From positions 1 to 64,000 of the forward strand of contig NZ_LXET01000010.1 in the NCBI RefSeq assembly GCF_001655005.1: DNA of 64,000 bases, in the 5' to 3' direction. Position 1 is the first letter of the stretch. Each line of letters begins with the position of its first letter. Below the pieces are notes generated by a model. It was not told where the DNA came from. It saw only the letters and a program-made list of their open reading frames with translations, and searched no databases. Shown in pieces: positions 27,641 through 37,149 of the stretch. This stretch comes from Hafnia paralvei ATCC 29927. Its GTDB lineage: Bacteria > Pseudomonadota > Gammaproteobacteria > Enterobacterales > Enterobacteriaceae. Both the position numbers and the translations under genes were made by a program.

Positions 27641-28507
27641 ATGTCGCAGGCAGCCCTGAACACTCGCGACCGTGAACCGGCAGGTTCAGGCCAACGCCGT
27701 AGTGGTGCAGGCCTGCGTCGCAGTAATGGTATTCGTTTGTTTGGTATGATTTTTTTATTAATCGTACTGGGTTCAATCGTGGTTAGTGGCTGGATGGTGG
27801 TGAGCTGGATGAAAGACGCCAGCCGTATGCCACTCTCCAAGCTAGTGGTGACTGGAGAGCGTCATTTCACTAAGAATGACGATATCCGACAGGCCATTTT
27901 GTCATTGGGTGCCCCTGGCACATTTATGACGCAGAACGTTGATGTGATCCAACAGCAGATAGAGCGTTTACCGTGGATTAAGCAGGCTAGCGTGCGTAAG
28001 CAGTGGCCTAACGAACTTAAAATTCATCTGGTTGAGTATGTTCCAGTTGCTCGTTGGAATGACTTACGGTTGGTTGATGCTGAAGGTAAGCCATTCAGTG
28101 TACCGGCAGAGCGTACGATACAGCAGAAAATGCCGCTGCTGTATGGTCCCGAAGGCAGTGAAAATGATGTGCTGGAAGGGTATCGCTCAATGAGTCAGGA
28201 ACTGGCGAAAAATAACTTTAAGCTGAAAATGGTGTCAATGAGTGCGCGTCACTCATGGCAGTTAGGTCTAGAGGATGACATTCGTCTTGAGCTGGGACGT
28301 GATGATCCATCTGGGCGCTTAGCGCGGTTTGAGGAACTTTATCCCGCGCTACAGCAGCAGGCGCAGGCAACAAACCAACGTATTAGCTACGTTGATCTGC
28401 GCTATGACACCGGCGCAGCCGTGGGATGGGCTCCAGCGCCGATTGACACGCAGACACAGCAACACGCTAATCAGCAACAGAATCAGGCACAGGTTAAACA
28501 ACAATGA
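27641..28507 (+). CDS. ftsQ: Cell division protein FtsQ
   Basis: Bitopic division protein that scaffolds FtsL and FtsB. It has 288 residues from ATG 27641, giving the usual MSQAALNTR N-terminus (276 in E. coli). The cytoplasmic tail is Arg/Gly-rich and about 10 residues longer than in E. coli. A membrane segment lies near residues 35-55, then the POTRA domain (VTGERHFTKNDDIRQAIL onward) and the beta domain. The C-terminus is Gln-rich. It overlaps ftsA by 4 bp. Confidence 0.96.
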   Translation: MSQAALNTRDREPAGSGQRRSGAGLRRSNGIRLFGMIFLLIVLGSIVVSGWMVVSWMKDASRMPLSKLVVTGERHFTKNDDIRQAILSLGAPGTFMTQNVDVIQQQIERLPWIKQASVRKQWPNELKIHLVEYVPVARWNDLRLVDAEGKPFSVPAERTIQQKMPLLYGPEGSENDVLEGYRSMSQELAKNNFKLKMVSMSARHSWQLGLEDDIRLELGRDDPSGRLARFEELYPALQQQAQATNQRISYVDLRYDTGAAVGWAPAPIDTQTQQHANQQQNQAQVKQQ

Positions 28508-29760
28508 TCAAGTCGACGGACAGAAAACTGGTAGTTGGACTGGAGATCGGAACGGCAAAAGTAGCCGCTCTGGTAGGGGAAGTTCTGCCCGATGGCATGG
28601 TCAATATCATCGGTGTGGGGAGTTGCCCATCCCGTGGCATGGACAAAGGTGGCGTTAACGATCTGGAATCCGTCGTTAAGTGTGTCCAGCGTGCCATTGA
28701 TCAAGCCGAATTGATGGCAGATTGCCAAATTTCTTCGGTCTATTTAGCGCTATCTGGCAAACATATCAGCTGCCAGAACGAAATAGGGATGGTTCCTATT
28801 TCCGAAGAAGAAGTGACGCTGGAAGATGTAGAAAACGTTGTCCACACCGCGAAGTCCGTTCGCGTACGTGATGAGCACCGTGTTCTGCATGTTATTCCGC
28901 AGGAATATGCGATTGACTACCAAGAAGGCATCAAGAATCCGGTTGGGCTCTCGGGCGTGCGTATGCAGGCTAAAGTTCATCTGATTACCTGCCATAATGA
29001 TATGGCTAAGAATATTGTCAAAGCCGTTGAGCGCTGTGGCCTCAAGGTTGATCAACTGATTTTTGCCGGACTTGCAGCGAGTTATGCTGTATTGACCGAA
29101 GATGAGCGCGAACTGGGCGTTTGTGTGGTAGATATCGGCGGTGGCACCATGGATATGGCAGTCTATACCGGTGGAGCCCTGCGTCATACCAAGGTTATTC
29201 CTTATGCGGGCAATGTGGTCACGAGTGATATTGCCTACGCATTCGGCACTCCGCCAACCGACGCAGAAGCTATCAAGGTTCGCTACGGTTGTGCAATGGG
29301 AACGTTGGTGAGCAAAGACGAGAGCGTTGAAGTGCCAAGCGTTGGTGGTCGTCCGCCACGTAGCCTGCAACGTCAGACCTTGGCTGAAGTTATTGAGCCT
29401 CGTTATACCGAATTGTTGAATCTGGTGAATGATGAAATTCTGCAGTTGCAGGAACAGCTTCGCCAGCAGGGTGTAAAACATCATCTGGCTGCAGGGATTG
29501 TTTTGACCGGTGGTGCCGCGCAGATCGACGGACTGGCAGCGTGTGCGCAACAGGTGTTCCATACGCAGGTGCGTATTGGACAGCCTCTGAATATCACCGG
29601 CCTGACAGATTATGCGCAGGAACCTTACTACTCAACGGCGGTTGGGTTACTGCATTACGGAAAAGAGTCGCACCTTAGCGGTGAGGCTGAAGTAGAAAAA
29701 AGAGCTTCAGTCGGCAATTGGTTCAAGAAAATCAATGGCTGGCTGAGAAAAGAGTTTTAA
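28504..29760 (+). CDS. ftsA: Cell division protein FtsA
   Basis: Actin-like ATPase that anchors the Z ring to the membrane and recruits later divisome proteins. It has 418 residues (420 in E. coli). Phosphate-binding motifs are VGLEIGTAKVAAL near residue 11 and VVDIGGGTMDMAVY near 210. The C-terminal WFKKINGWLRKEF is the amphipathic membrane-targeting helix. ftsZ follows after 70 bp. Confidence 0.97.
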   Translation: MIKSTDRKLVVGLEIGTAKVAALVGEVLPDGMVNIIGVGSCPSRGMDKGGVNDLESVVKCVQRAIDQAELMADCQISSVYLALSGKHISCQNEIGMVPISEEEVTLEDVENVVHTAKSVRVRDEHRVLHVIPQEYAIDYQEGIKNPVGLSGVRMQAKVHLITCHNDMAKNIVKAVERCGLKVDQLIFAGLAASYAVLTEDERELGVCVVDIGGGTMDMAVYTGGALRHTKVIPYAGNVVTSDIAYAFGTPPTDAEAIKVRYGCAMGTLVSKDESVEVPSVGGRPPRSLQRQTLAEVIEPRYTELLNLVNDEILQLQEQLRQQGVKHHLAAGIVLTGGAAQIDGLAACAQQVFHTQVRIGQPLNITGLTDYAQEPYYSTAVGLLHYGKESHLSGEAEVEKRASVGNWFKKINGWLRKEF

Positions 29761-29830
29761 TGTTTAAAAAAAGAGATCATCCTTACGCGTTAATGATCTC
29801 GAAGCGACAGGCACAAAACGGAGAGAAACT

Positions 29831-30991
29831 ATGTTTGAACCAATGGAATTAACCAATGACGCGGTGATTAAAGTCATCGGCGTCGGCGGCGGCGGTGGCA
29901 ACGCCGTAGAGCACATGGTGCGTGAGCGTATCGAAGGCGTTGAATTCTTCGCGGTTAACACCGATGCTCAAGCGTTGCGTAAAACGGCTGTTGGCCAAAC
30001 CATTCAGATCGGTAGTGGAATCACTAAAGGTCTGGGGGCGGGTGCGAACCCAGAAGTAGGTCGTAACTCTGCAGAAGAAGACCGTGAAGGTCTGCGAGCT
30101 GCATTGGAAGGCGCTGATATGGTATTTATCGCAGCCGGCATGGGCGGCGGTACAGGTACCGGTGCTGCGCCAGTTGTGGCTGAAGTTGCTAAAGATTTAG
30201 GTATTCTGACTGTTGCTGTTGTGACTAAGCCTTTCAATTTTGAAGGCAAGAAGCGCATGGCGTTTGCAGAGCAGGGTATCGCTGAACTGTCCAAGCACGT
30301 GGATTCCCTGATCACTATCCCGAACGACAAATTATTGAAAGTTCTGGGTCGTGGTATCTCCCTATTAGACGCATTCGGCGCCGCTAACGACGTACTGAAA
30401 GGTGCGGTACAGGGTATTGCGGAACTGATTACACGCCCAGGTCTGATGAACGTTGACTTTGCGGACGTGCGTACCGTGATGTCCGAAATGGGCTATGCCA
30501 TGATGGGATCGGGTATTGCCTGTGGCGAGGACCGTGCAGAAGAAGCGGCTGAAATGGCTATCTCTTCTCCACTGTTAGAAGATATCGATCTGTCTGGCGC
30601 ACGCGGTGTGCTGGTTAACATCACCGCGGGCTTCGACCTGCGTTTGGATGAGTTCGAAACCGTAGGTAACACCATTCGCGCATTTGCTTCTGATAATGCA
30701 ACTGTCGTTATCGGTACTTCTCTGGATCCAGAGATGAACGATGAACTGCGTGTTACCGTCGTTGCAACCGGTATCGGCATGGATAAGCGTCCTGAGATCA
30801 CTCTGGTTACCAGTAAACAGGCTCCACAGCCAGTTATTGACCAGCGTTATCAGCAGCATGGCTTATCTCCGTTGCCACAAGAGAGTAAACCTGCAGCAGC
30901 GAAAGTCGTTAATGACCAAACTGCTCAGGGGAGTAATAAAGAACCTGACTATCTGGATATTCCGGCCTTCTTGCGTAAGCAAGCAGACTAA
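29831..30991 (+). CDS. ftsZ: Cell division protein FtsZ
   Basis: Tubulin-like GTPase that forms the division ring. It has 386 residues (383 in E. coli). The GTP-binding tubulin signature GGGTGTG is at residues 105-111, and the synergy-loop residues are in NVDFADVRTVM near 207. A variable linker is followed by the conserved C-terminal peptide DYLDIPAFLRKQAD, which binds FtsA, ZipA and others. An AGAGA ribosome-binding site precedes ATG. Confidence 0.98.
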   Translation: MFEPMELTNDAVIKVIGVGGGGGNAVEHMVRERIEGVEFFAVNTDAQALRKTAVGQTIQIGSGITKGLGAGANPEVGRNSAEEDREGLRAALEGADMVFIAAGMGGGTGTGAAPVVAEVAKDLGILTVAVVTKPFNFEGKKRMAFAEQGIAELSKHVDSLITIPNDKLLKVLGRGISLLDAFGAANDVLKGAVQGIAELITRPGLMNVDFADVRTVMSEMGYAMMGSGIACGEDRAEEAAEMAISSPLLEDIDLSGARGVLVNITAGFDLRLDEFETVGNTIRAFASDNATVVIGTSLDPEMNDELRVTVVATGIGMDKRPEITLVTSKQAPQPVIDQRYQQHGLSPLPQESKPAAAKVVNDQTAQGSNKEPDYLDIPAFLRKQAD

Positions 30992-31103
30992 TTTGCTCAG
31001 ATATTTGGCATCTCCGCTCTTTGTGCTAAACTGTCCCGCCGCCCCTAGTATAAAATTACTTTGCTAGAGGTGGTTGGATGGATAAACACTGCGAGATAAA
31101 ACG

Positions 31104-32021
31104 ATGATCAAACAACGGACATTAAAACGTATTATTCAGGCGACTGGTGTCGGTCTTCATACCGGCAAAAAGGTCACACTGACTATGCGCCCAGCCGCGG
31201 CTAACACCGGGGTCATCTATCGTCGCACTGACTTGAATCCACCGGTTGATTTTCCGGCTGATGCAAAATCCGTGCGTGATACCATGCTCTGTACTTGCCT
31301 GGTTAATGAGCATGACGTACGTATTTCTACCGTAGAACATCTGAACGCCGCATTAGCGGGCTTGGGTATCGACAACTTAATTATTGAAGTTGACGCGGCA
31401 GAAATCCCTATCATGGATGGCAGCGCCAGTCCTTTCGTGTATTTGTTGTTAGAAGCAGGTATCGAAGAGCTGAACTGCGCGAAGAAATTCCTTCGCTTGA
31501 AGCAGGCTGTGCGTGTTGAAGATGGTGATAAATGGGCTGAACTGTCTCCGTATAACGGTTTCAGCTTAGACTTTACCATTGACTTCAATCATCCAGCGAT
31601 TGATTCCAGCTCACAGCGTTATCGGATGGATTTTTCCGCCGAATCGTTTGTGCGCCAGATTAGCCGTGCACGTACTTTTGGTTTTATGCGTGATATCGAA
31701 TATTTACAGTCCCGTGGGTTGTGCCTGGGCGGTAGCTTCGATTGTGCCATCGTAGTGGACGATTATCGCGTCCTCAACGAAGATGGTCTGCGTTTTGAAG
31801 ACGAATTTGTTCGTCACAAAATGCTGGATGCCATTGGTGACTTGTTCATGTGTGGACATAACATCATTGGTGCATTCACCGCATACAAATCAGGTCATGC
31901 ATTGAACAACAAACTGTTACAAGCAGTATTAGCTAAGCAGGAAGCTTGGGAATACGTAACGTTTGAAGATGATGCCGAAATGCCAATCGCATTCCGTGCA
32001 CCAACAACAGTTTTAGCTTAA
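31104..32021 (+). CDS. lpxC: UDP-3-O-acyl-GlcNAc deacetylase
   Basis: Zinc enzyme for the committed step of lipid A synthesis. It has 305 residues, the E. coli length. The zinc ligands are visible: His in STVEHLNAALAG (about 79), His and Asp in KMLDAIGDLFMCGHN with the preceding RH (about 238 and 242), and the catalytic His in SGHALNNK (about 265). It follows ftsZ by 112 bp, as in relatives, and closes the dcw region. FtsH-dependent turnover at the C-terminus is known in E. coli. Confidence 0.97.
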   Translation: MIKQRTLKRIIQATGVGLHTGKKVTLTMRPAAANTGVIYRRTDLNPPVDFPADAKSVRDTMLCTCLVNEHDVRISTVEHLNAALAGLGIDNLIIEVDAAEIPIMDGSASPFVYLLLEAGIEELNCAKKFLRLKQAVRVEDGDKWAELSPYNGFSLDFTIDFNHPAIDSSSQRYRMDFSAESFVRQISRARTFGFMRDIEYLQSRGLCLGGSFDCAIVVDDYRVLNEDGLRFEDEFVRHKMLDAIGDLFMCGHNIIGAFTAYKSGHALNNKLLQAVLAKQEAWEYVTFEDDAEMPIAFRAPTTVLA

Positions 32022-32039
32022 CGCTGACTGTTTCTGATC

Positions 32040-32095
32040 ACGACTGGCGGAGTTAGTACTCTCTCCGGCTAATGAAGCCAGTCGTTCTAATTTTT
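32040..32095 (+). terminator. Probable lpxC terminator
   Basis: ACGACTGGC (32040-32048) pairs perfectly with GCCAGTCGT (32077-32085), with an inner GGAG/CTCC hairpin in the loop, and TCTAATTTTT follows. It begins 19 bp after the lpxC stop. The long loop makes it a weaker call than the others. Confidence 0.65.
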
Positions 32096-32277
32096 ATTCC
32101 TATTTTTTCTTTTTCTCCTGCTATCTTCATTTCTGTTTTTCATTTCTAAGCAAAATATACCGTCTTTATCGTATTAATATGGCTTCCCACGTCTGTGATT
32201 GATTAATCCTGATGTCGATTGATGATAATAATGGTAAAATCTTCCGCCTATGTGTGGTGGAAACACGGAAATTTAAT

Positions 32278-32802
32278 GTGATTGGTATTCTCAATCGTTG
32301 GCGACAATTTGGCAGACGCTATTTTTGGCCGCATCTCCTTTGGGGGATGGTCGCGGCTACGCTTGGCGTGCCTAATGCGTTAGCGAATACTGAGCAGACC
32401 AAGGTTGCCGACCCATCCACCAGCTTGCAGCGCCTAATCAACGCTCACAACACCAATGAGTTTTCTTGGTTGCAGGCTAGCAAACGTCGCGGTAGCTTCC
32501 AATCCATAGACTATTGGCACCAGCACGCACTGCGAACGGCTATTCGTCATTTAAGCTATCGAATGACACCGCAGGTTACTGCCGAACCAGCTAATGATAT
32601 TCAGGTTGATGAGCTGCATGCTCAGCAACTGGTTTTACTCAGTTCTCTAAGCTCGTTGTTAACGTTACAGCCAGCGATCACGCCATCTACCCCCGTTCTA
32701 CTGATGCCCATGTTGGATACTGCGCCGAATGCGCATGCTCCAGCACTTTGGGTCGCTCAGGTTCAAGGCATTCGTGCTGGACCGCAATTGCGTTATATCT
32801 AA
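32278..32802 (+). CDS. secM: Secretion monitor SecM
   Basis: Exported regulatory peptide whose translation arrest exposes the secA ribosome-binding site when secretion is poor. I prefer GTG 32278, behind a CGGAAATTTAAT spacer, giving 174 residues that begin (M)IGILNRWRQFG, matching the E. coli start (170 residues). An upstream ATG at 32212 would add 22 unmatched residues. A basic region and a hydrophobic stretch ending in NALA form the signal sequence. The arrest motif is WVAQVQGIRAGP near the C-terminus: Trp, Gly, Ile, Arg, Ala, Gly and Pro are kept. The E. coli upstream Phe is His here, and Ile156 is Val. Directly upstream of secA. Confidence 0.9.
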   Translation: MIGILNRWRQFGRRYFWPHLLWGMVAATLGVPNALANTEQTKVADPSTSLQRLINAHNTNEFSWLQASKRRGSFQSIDYWHQHALRTAIRHLSYRMTPQVTAEPANDIQVDELHAQQLVLLSSLSSLLTLQPAITPSTPVLLMPMLDTAPNAHAPALWVAQVQGIRAGPQLRYI

Positions 32803-32877
32803 TCGCTTGTATTACCCTCTCATCATTATAAATTTGGGCGATTGTGAAGTATCGCTCGCTAAGAGATATTAGGACTT

Positions 32878-35586
32878 ATGTTAATCAAATTATTGACCAA
32901 GGTTTTTGGTAGTCGTAACGATCGTACCTTGCGCCGTATGCGCAAAGCTGTAGCTCTGATTAATCAGATGGAACCGGAGATGGAAAAACTCTCCGACGAC
33001 GAACTGAAAGCAAAAACTAACGAATTCCGCGAGCGTTTGGCAAAAGGTGCAACGGTAGAAAGCCTGTTGCCAGAAGCCTTTGCAACCGTACGCGAGGCGA
33101 GTAAACGCGTATTTGGCATGCGTCACTTCGACGTGCAGTTGTTAGGTGGTATGGTTCTGAACGATCGCTGTATCGCGGAAATGCGTACCGGTGAAGGTAA
33201 AACGCTGACGGCAACTCTGCCTGCTTATCTGAATGCGTTAAGTGGCAAAGGCGTGCACGTGGTTACCGTGAACGACTACTTGGCACAGCGTGACGCCGAA
33301 AATAACCGTCCACTGTTCGAATTCCTCGGCCTTTCTGTTGGTATCAACTTGCCGGGTATGACCGCGCCAGCGAAACGCGCAGCCTACGCTGCGGATATCA
33401 CCTATGGTACGAATAACGAATACGGTTTTGACTATCTGCGTGACAACATGGCGTTTAGCCCTGAAGAACGCGTTCAGCGCAAACTGCACTATGCGCTGGT
33501 GGATGAGGTTGACTCCATTCTCATCGACGAAGCGCGTACGCCGCTTATCATCTCTGGTCCGGCTGAAGATAGCTCTGAGATGTACATCCGCGTTAACAAG
33601 CTGATCCCTAAACTGATCCGTCAGGAAAAAGAAGACTCCGACACCTTCCAGGGTGAAGGCCACTTCTCCGTTGATGAAAAAAGTCGTCAGGTTAACCTGA
33701 CCGAACGCGGTCTGATCTTGATTGAAGAAATGCTGGTTGAAGCCGGCATTATGGAAGAAGGGGAGTCACTGTACTCTCCGGCGAACATCATGCTGATGCA
33801 TCATGTTACTGCGGCATTGCGTGCGCATGTGCTGTTTACCCGCGACGTTGACTACATTGTTAAAGATGGCGAAGTCATCATCGTCGATGAACATACTGGG
33901 CGTACCATGCAAGGCCGTCGCTGGTCTGATGGCCTGCATCAGGCTGTTGAAGCTAAAGAAGGCGTTGAAATTCAAAACGAAAACCAAACGTTGGCTTCAA
34001 TTACCTTCCAGAACTACTTCCGTCTGTATGAAAAGCTGGCGGGTATGACCGGTACTGCAGATACCGAAGCGTTCGAATTTAGCTCCATTTACAAGTTGGA
34101 TACCATCGTTGTCCCTACTAACCGCCCAATGATCCGTAAGGATATGCCTGATCTGGTCTATATGACGGAAATGGAAAAGATTGGAGCCATTATTGAAGAC
34201 ATCCGCGAATGCACCAAACGCGGACAACCTGTGCTGGTTGGTACTATTTCCATCGAAAAATCGGAAGTGGTTTCTCAGGAACTGACTAAAGCAGGCATCA
34301 AGCACAACGTTCTGAACGCTAAGTTCCATGCTAAAGAAGCGGATATTGTTGCCAACGCAGGTCTACCTAGTGCTGTGACCATTGCCACTAACATGGCCGG
34401 ACGTGGTACCGATATCGTGTTAGGGGGTAGCTGGCAAACTGAGGTCGCCGAGCTGGTTGAGCCGACGGATGAGCAGATCGAAGAAATTAAAGCTGCGTGG
34501 AAAATTCGTCACGACGCGGTTCTTGCTGCAGGTGGTTTGCATATCATCGGTACTGAGCGTCATGAATCTCGTCGTATCGATAACCAGCTACGTGGCCGTG
34601 CGGGCCGTCAGGGTGACGCCGGTTCTTCTCGCTTCTACCTGTCTATGGAAGATGCCTTGATGCGTATCTTCGCGTCTGACCGTGTCACTGGCATGATGCG
34701 CAAACTGGGTATGAAACCGGGTGAAGCGATTGAGCATCCATGGGTAACTAAAGCGATTGCTAATGCGCAGCGTAAAGTGGAAAGCCGTAACTTCGATATT
34801 CGTAAGCAATTACTGGAATATGATGATGTGGCAAACGACCAACGTCGTGCCATTTACTCCCAGCGTAATGAACTGCTGGATGTGAGCGATGTGAGCGAAA
34901 CCATCACCAGCATTCGTGAAGACGTATTTAAAACGGTTCTCGATACTTACATTCCACCGCAGTCGCTGGAAGAAATGTGGGATATCGATGGTCTGCAAGA
35001 GCGCCTGAAAAACGACTTTGATTTGGAAATGCCGATCAAAGAGTGGTTGGATAAAGAGCCAGAACTGCATGAAGAAACTCTGCGTGAGCGTATCTTCCAG
35101 CAGGCCGTTGAAGTGTATCAGCGCAAAGAAGAAGTTGTGGGCGTAGAAATGATGCGCAACTTCGAGAAAGGCGTGATGCTGCAAACGCTGGACTCCCTGT
35201 GGAAAGAGCATTTGGCCGCGATGGATTATCTGCGTCAGGGTATTCATCTGCGTGGTTATGCGCAGAAAGATCCTAAGCAGGAATACAAACGTGAATCCTT
35301 CGCGATGTTTGCTGCCATGCTTGAATCACTGAAATATGAAGTGATCAGCGTTCTGAGCAAGGTTCAAGTACGCATGCCAGAAGAAGTTGAAGCGATGGAG
35401 CAGCAGCGTCGTGAAGAGGCTGAACGTTTGGCTCGCCAGCAGCAACTGAGCCACGTTGACGATGAAACCGTAGCGGCACAGTCTCTGGCATCACAGACCG
35501 GTGAGCGCAAAGTGGGCCGTAACGATCCATGCCCATGTGGTTCTGGTAAAAAATACAAACAGTGCCATGGTCGTCTGCAAGGCTAA
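32878..35586 (+). CDS. secA: Preprotein translocase ATPase SecA
   Basis: Motor of the Sec protein-export channel, at the inner membrane. It has 902 residues (901 in E. coli). Walker A is in MRTGEGKTLTATL (about residues 102-114), the DEAD-type box in LVDEVDSILIDEARTPL (about 207-223), and helicase motifs such as TNMAGRGTDIVLGG (about 501-514) follow. The C-terminus carries the zinc-binding tail CPCGSGKKYKQCH. It is 75 bp after secM, as needed for arrest-dependent control. Confidence 0.98.
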   Translation: MLIKLLTKVFGSRNDRTLRRMRKAVALINQMEPEMEKLSDDELKAKTNEFRERLAKGATVESLLPEAFATVREASKRVFGMRHFDVQLLGGMVLNDRCIAEMRTGEGKTLTATLPAYLNALSGKGVHVVTVNDYLAQRDAENNRPLFEFLGLSVGINLPGMTAPAKRAAYAADITYGTNNEYGFDYLRDNMAFSPEERVQRKLHYALVDEVDSILIDEARTPLIISGPAEDSSEMYIRVNKLIPKLIRQEKEDSDTFQGEGHFSVDEKSRQVNLTERGLILIEEMLVEAGIMEEGESLYSPANIMLMHHVTAALRAHVLFTRDVDYIVKDGEVIIVDEHTGRTMQGRRWSDGLHQAVEAKEGVEIQNENQTLASITFQNYFRLYEKLAGMTGTADTEAFEFSSIYKLDTIVVPTNRPMIRKDMPDLVYMTEMEKIGAIIEDIRECTKRGQPVLVGTISIEKSEVVSQELTKAGIKHNVLNAKFHAKEADIVANAGLPSAVTIATNMAGRGTDIVLGGSWQTEVAELVEPTDEQIEEIKAAWKIRHDAVLAAGGLHIIGTERHESRRIDNQLRGRAGRQGDAGSSRFYLSMEDALMRIFASDRVTGMMRKLGMKPGEAIEHPWVTKAIANAQRKVESRNFDIRKQLLEYDDVANDQRRAIYSQRNELLDVSDVSETITSIREDVFKTVLDTYIPPQSLEEMWDIDGLQERLKNDFDLEMPIKEWLDKEPELHEETLRERIFQQAVEVYQRKEEVVGVEMMRNFEKGVMLQTLDSLWKEHLAAMDYLRQGIHLRGYAQKDPKQEYKRESFAMFAAMLESLKYEVISVLSKVQVRMPEEVEAMEQQRREEAERLARQQQLSHVDDETVAAQSLASQTGERKVGRNDPCPCGSGKKYKQCHGRLQG

Positions 35587-35614
35587 TCGCGTAGCACATT
35601 GATCTGTTGGCTAT

Positions 35615-35645
35615 AAGGGATACGCATTTGCGTGTCCCTTTTTCT
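35615..35645 (+). terminator. secA terminator
   Basis: AAGGGATACGCA pairs with TGCGTGTCCCTT (12 bp with one T-G pair), then a T-run. It starts 28 bp after the secA stop. Confidence 0.85.
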
Positions 35646-35684
35646 TGTCAATAGCGACGAGAATTTGAATAAAAGGAATAAGCT

Positions 35685-36080
35685 ATGAGCCTAAAGCATC
35701 TGCACATTGCGGTCGGTATTATCCGTAATGATGAGGGAGAGGTTTTTATTACTCGCCGCGGTGGTGACTCACATTTATCCGGTTTATGGGAGTTCCCAGG
35801 TGGAAAAATTGAAGCTAATGAGAGTCCCGTGCAGGGCTTGTATCGTGAGTTGCTGGAAGAGACAGGTATCGAAGTGCGAGATTGTGAATTACTCTGCCAG
35901 CTCGATCATCGGTTTAGCGATCGCATAGTGACCTTGTATTTCTATCTGGTGACGGATTGGGATAAAACGCCGTATGGGCGAGAAGGGCAGCCAATGCGCT
36001 GGGTGCATCAGCATCAGCTCAAGGCCGAAGAGTTTCCTGAGCCGAACAAACCGATCATTGAGCAGCTTAACCGCGCTTAA
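35685..36080 (+). CDS. mutT: 8-oxo-dGTP diphosphatase MutT
   Basis: Nudix hydrolase that removes 8-oxo-dGTP from the nucleotide pool, preventing A:T to C:G transversions. It has 131 residues (129 in E. coli). The Nudix box is complete: Gly40, five residues, Glu46, seven residues, Arg54-Glu55-Leu56, Glu58-Glu59, Gly61. An AAAAGGAATAAGCT ribosome-binding region precedes ATG. Converges with yacG. Confidence 0.96.
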   Translation: MSLKHLHIAVGIIRNDEGEVFITRRGGDSHLSGLWEFPGGKIEANESPVQGLYRELLEETGIEVRDCELLCQLDHRFSDRIVTLYFYLVTDWDKTPYGREGQPMRWVHQHQLKAEEFPEPNKPIIEQLNRA

Positions 36081-36137
36081 GAATGGTTAGCGCAGGCAAC
36101 TGCTCTGCGCTATCTATAAGAAGAGCCAGCGATGCGC

Positions 36138-36335
36138 TTATTGCTGTTCTTCACTCCAATCATCGCTTTCTGAGAGATCAGGATTGCTCGGAATTCGTTT
36201 CTCTTCATCCGCCCATTCGCCTAAATCAATCAATTGGCAGCGTTTGCAGCAAAATGGTCGATAAGGACTTTGCTCGCCCCAGACTACGGATTTGCCACAG
36301 ATCGGGCAGTTCACCGTCATAATTTCATCTGTCAT
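36138..36335 (-). CDS. yacG: DNA gyrase inhibitor YacG
   Basis: Small zinc-finger protein reported in E. coli to bind and inhibit DNA gyrase. With ATG 36335 it has 65 residues, as in E. coli. Four zinc-binding cysteines are visible: CPICGK and CCKRCQ, here with an extra Cys beside the third. The acidic tail SESDDWSEE is kept. The reading frame extends upstream without a start signal, so I rejected the longer form. Third gene of the coaE-zapD-yacG group. Confidence 0.94.
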   Translation of the reverse strand: MTDEIMTVNCPICGKSVVWGEQSPYRPFCCKRCQLIDLGEWADEEKRIPSNPDLSESDDWSEEQQ

Positions 36336-36396
36336 TTCATTTTTCCTTTCTTGGTTCACGTGCACTGTTTCTGCCTTGCGAACCTTTGATGCATTT

Positions 36397-37149
36397 TTAG
36401 CAGCAGGCCAGATCAAACTTCAAACGCTCTGGAACAACGCCGTGTTCGCTATCAAGCGGTAAGAAGCGGATCGCAAACCGAGTTTTATGCCCGGACACTT
36501 GCGGATAAACCTGTAAATCTAGCGCGATGTTCATCCGTAGCAGGTCTGCATCTTCAGCATTGTCTTGATAAAAACCATTCAGGCTGATCATCGGTTTGAA
36601 AACGCCAGAATTACGGATCAGGCTTAGGATCAACGTCAAGGTTGCAGATAACGGCTCGAGGGATGTCAGCCAAGAATCCACCAACTCATCGCGAACGTCT
36701 TGCGGCTGATGAAGCCAAATGTGCAGTGTTGGCAGATCAAAACTACAGCAGCCGCCAGGGATCCCCAAGCGTTGACGAACCAAGGCGATTAGGCGATCCT
36801 CACGTAGTTGCTGGCCGATGCGCGGTGCCGCCATCAGGGTTGCGGCCTGATTCTTCAATTGACTGCGTAACTGGCGGATCATCTCCTGATCGACACCGGG
36901 AACCTCAGTCCATTGCAACAGTTTACGTTGCTGTCGTTCGAGTTCTTTTAGTAACTCGGTGCGAACTTCGCCACGCTCGAGAACATCGAGTAAATCAGAG
37001 GTGGTTCGAAAAAAAGCCAGTGCGCCAGTGATATCTTGAAGATGTCTATGTTGCTGTAATTGTTGAAGTAAAAAGTCAATCCGTAGCCAAGTACGCATTT
37101 TTTCATTTAGCGGATGTTCAAACAAAACAGTAGTAGATGTATCACTCAT
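36397..37149 (-). CDS. zapD: Z-ring-associated protein ZapD
   Basis: Cytoplasmic protein that cross-links FtsZ filaments and stabilises the Z ring. It has 250 residues (247 in E. coli). Family stretches: VLFEHPLNEKMRTWLRI, GEVRTELLKELERQQRKL, RLGIPGGCCSFDLPTLHIW, and the C-terminal AIRFLPLDSEHGVVPERL. The ATG overlaps the coaE stop by 8 bp, so the two are probably translated together. Confidence 0.96.
   Translation of the reverse strand: MSDTSTTVLFEHPLNEKMRTWLRIDFLLQQLQQHRHLQDITGALAFFRTTSDLLDVLERGEVRTELLKELERQQRKLLQWTEVPGVDQEMIRQLRSQLKNQAATLMAAPRIGQQLREDRLIALVRQRLGIPGGCCSFDLPTLHIWLHQPQDVRDELVDSWLTSLEPLSATLTLILSLIRNSGVFKPMISLNGFYQDNAEDADLLRMNIALDLQVYPQVSGHKTRFAIRFLPLDSEHGVVPERLKFDLACC

Noticed and set aside
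28750..29562. 270-codon frame antisense to ftsA
   Set aside because: Lies wholly within ftsA and has low-complexity composition expected of an antisense shadow.
32212..32277. Longer SecM from ATG 32212
   Set aside because: The 22 added residues have no counterpart in SecM and would precede the signal sequence; GTG 32278 has better spacing to GGA.
36089..36111. AGCGCAG/CTGCGCT hairpin between mutT and yacG
   Set aside because: Seven base pairs without a T-run on either side; too weak to call a terminator.
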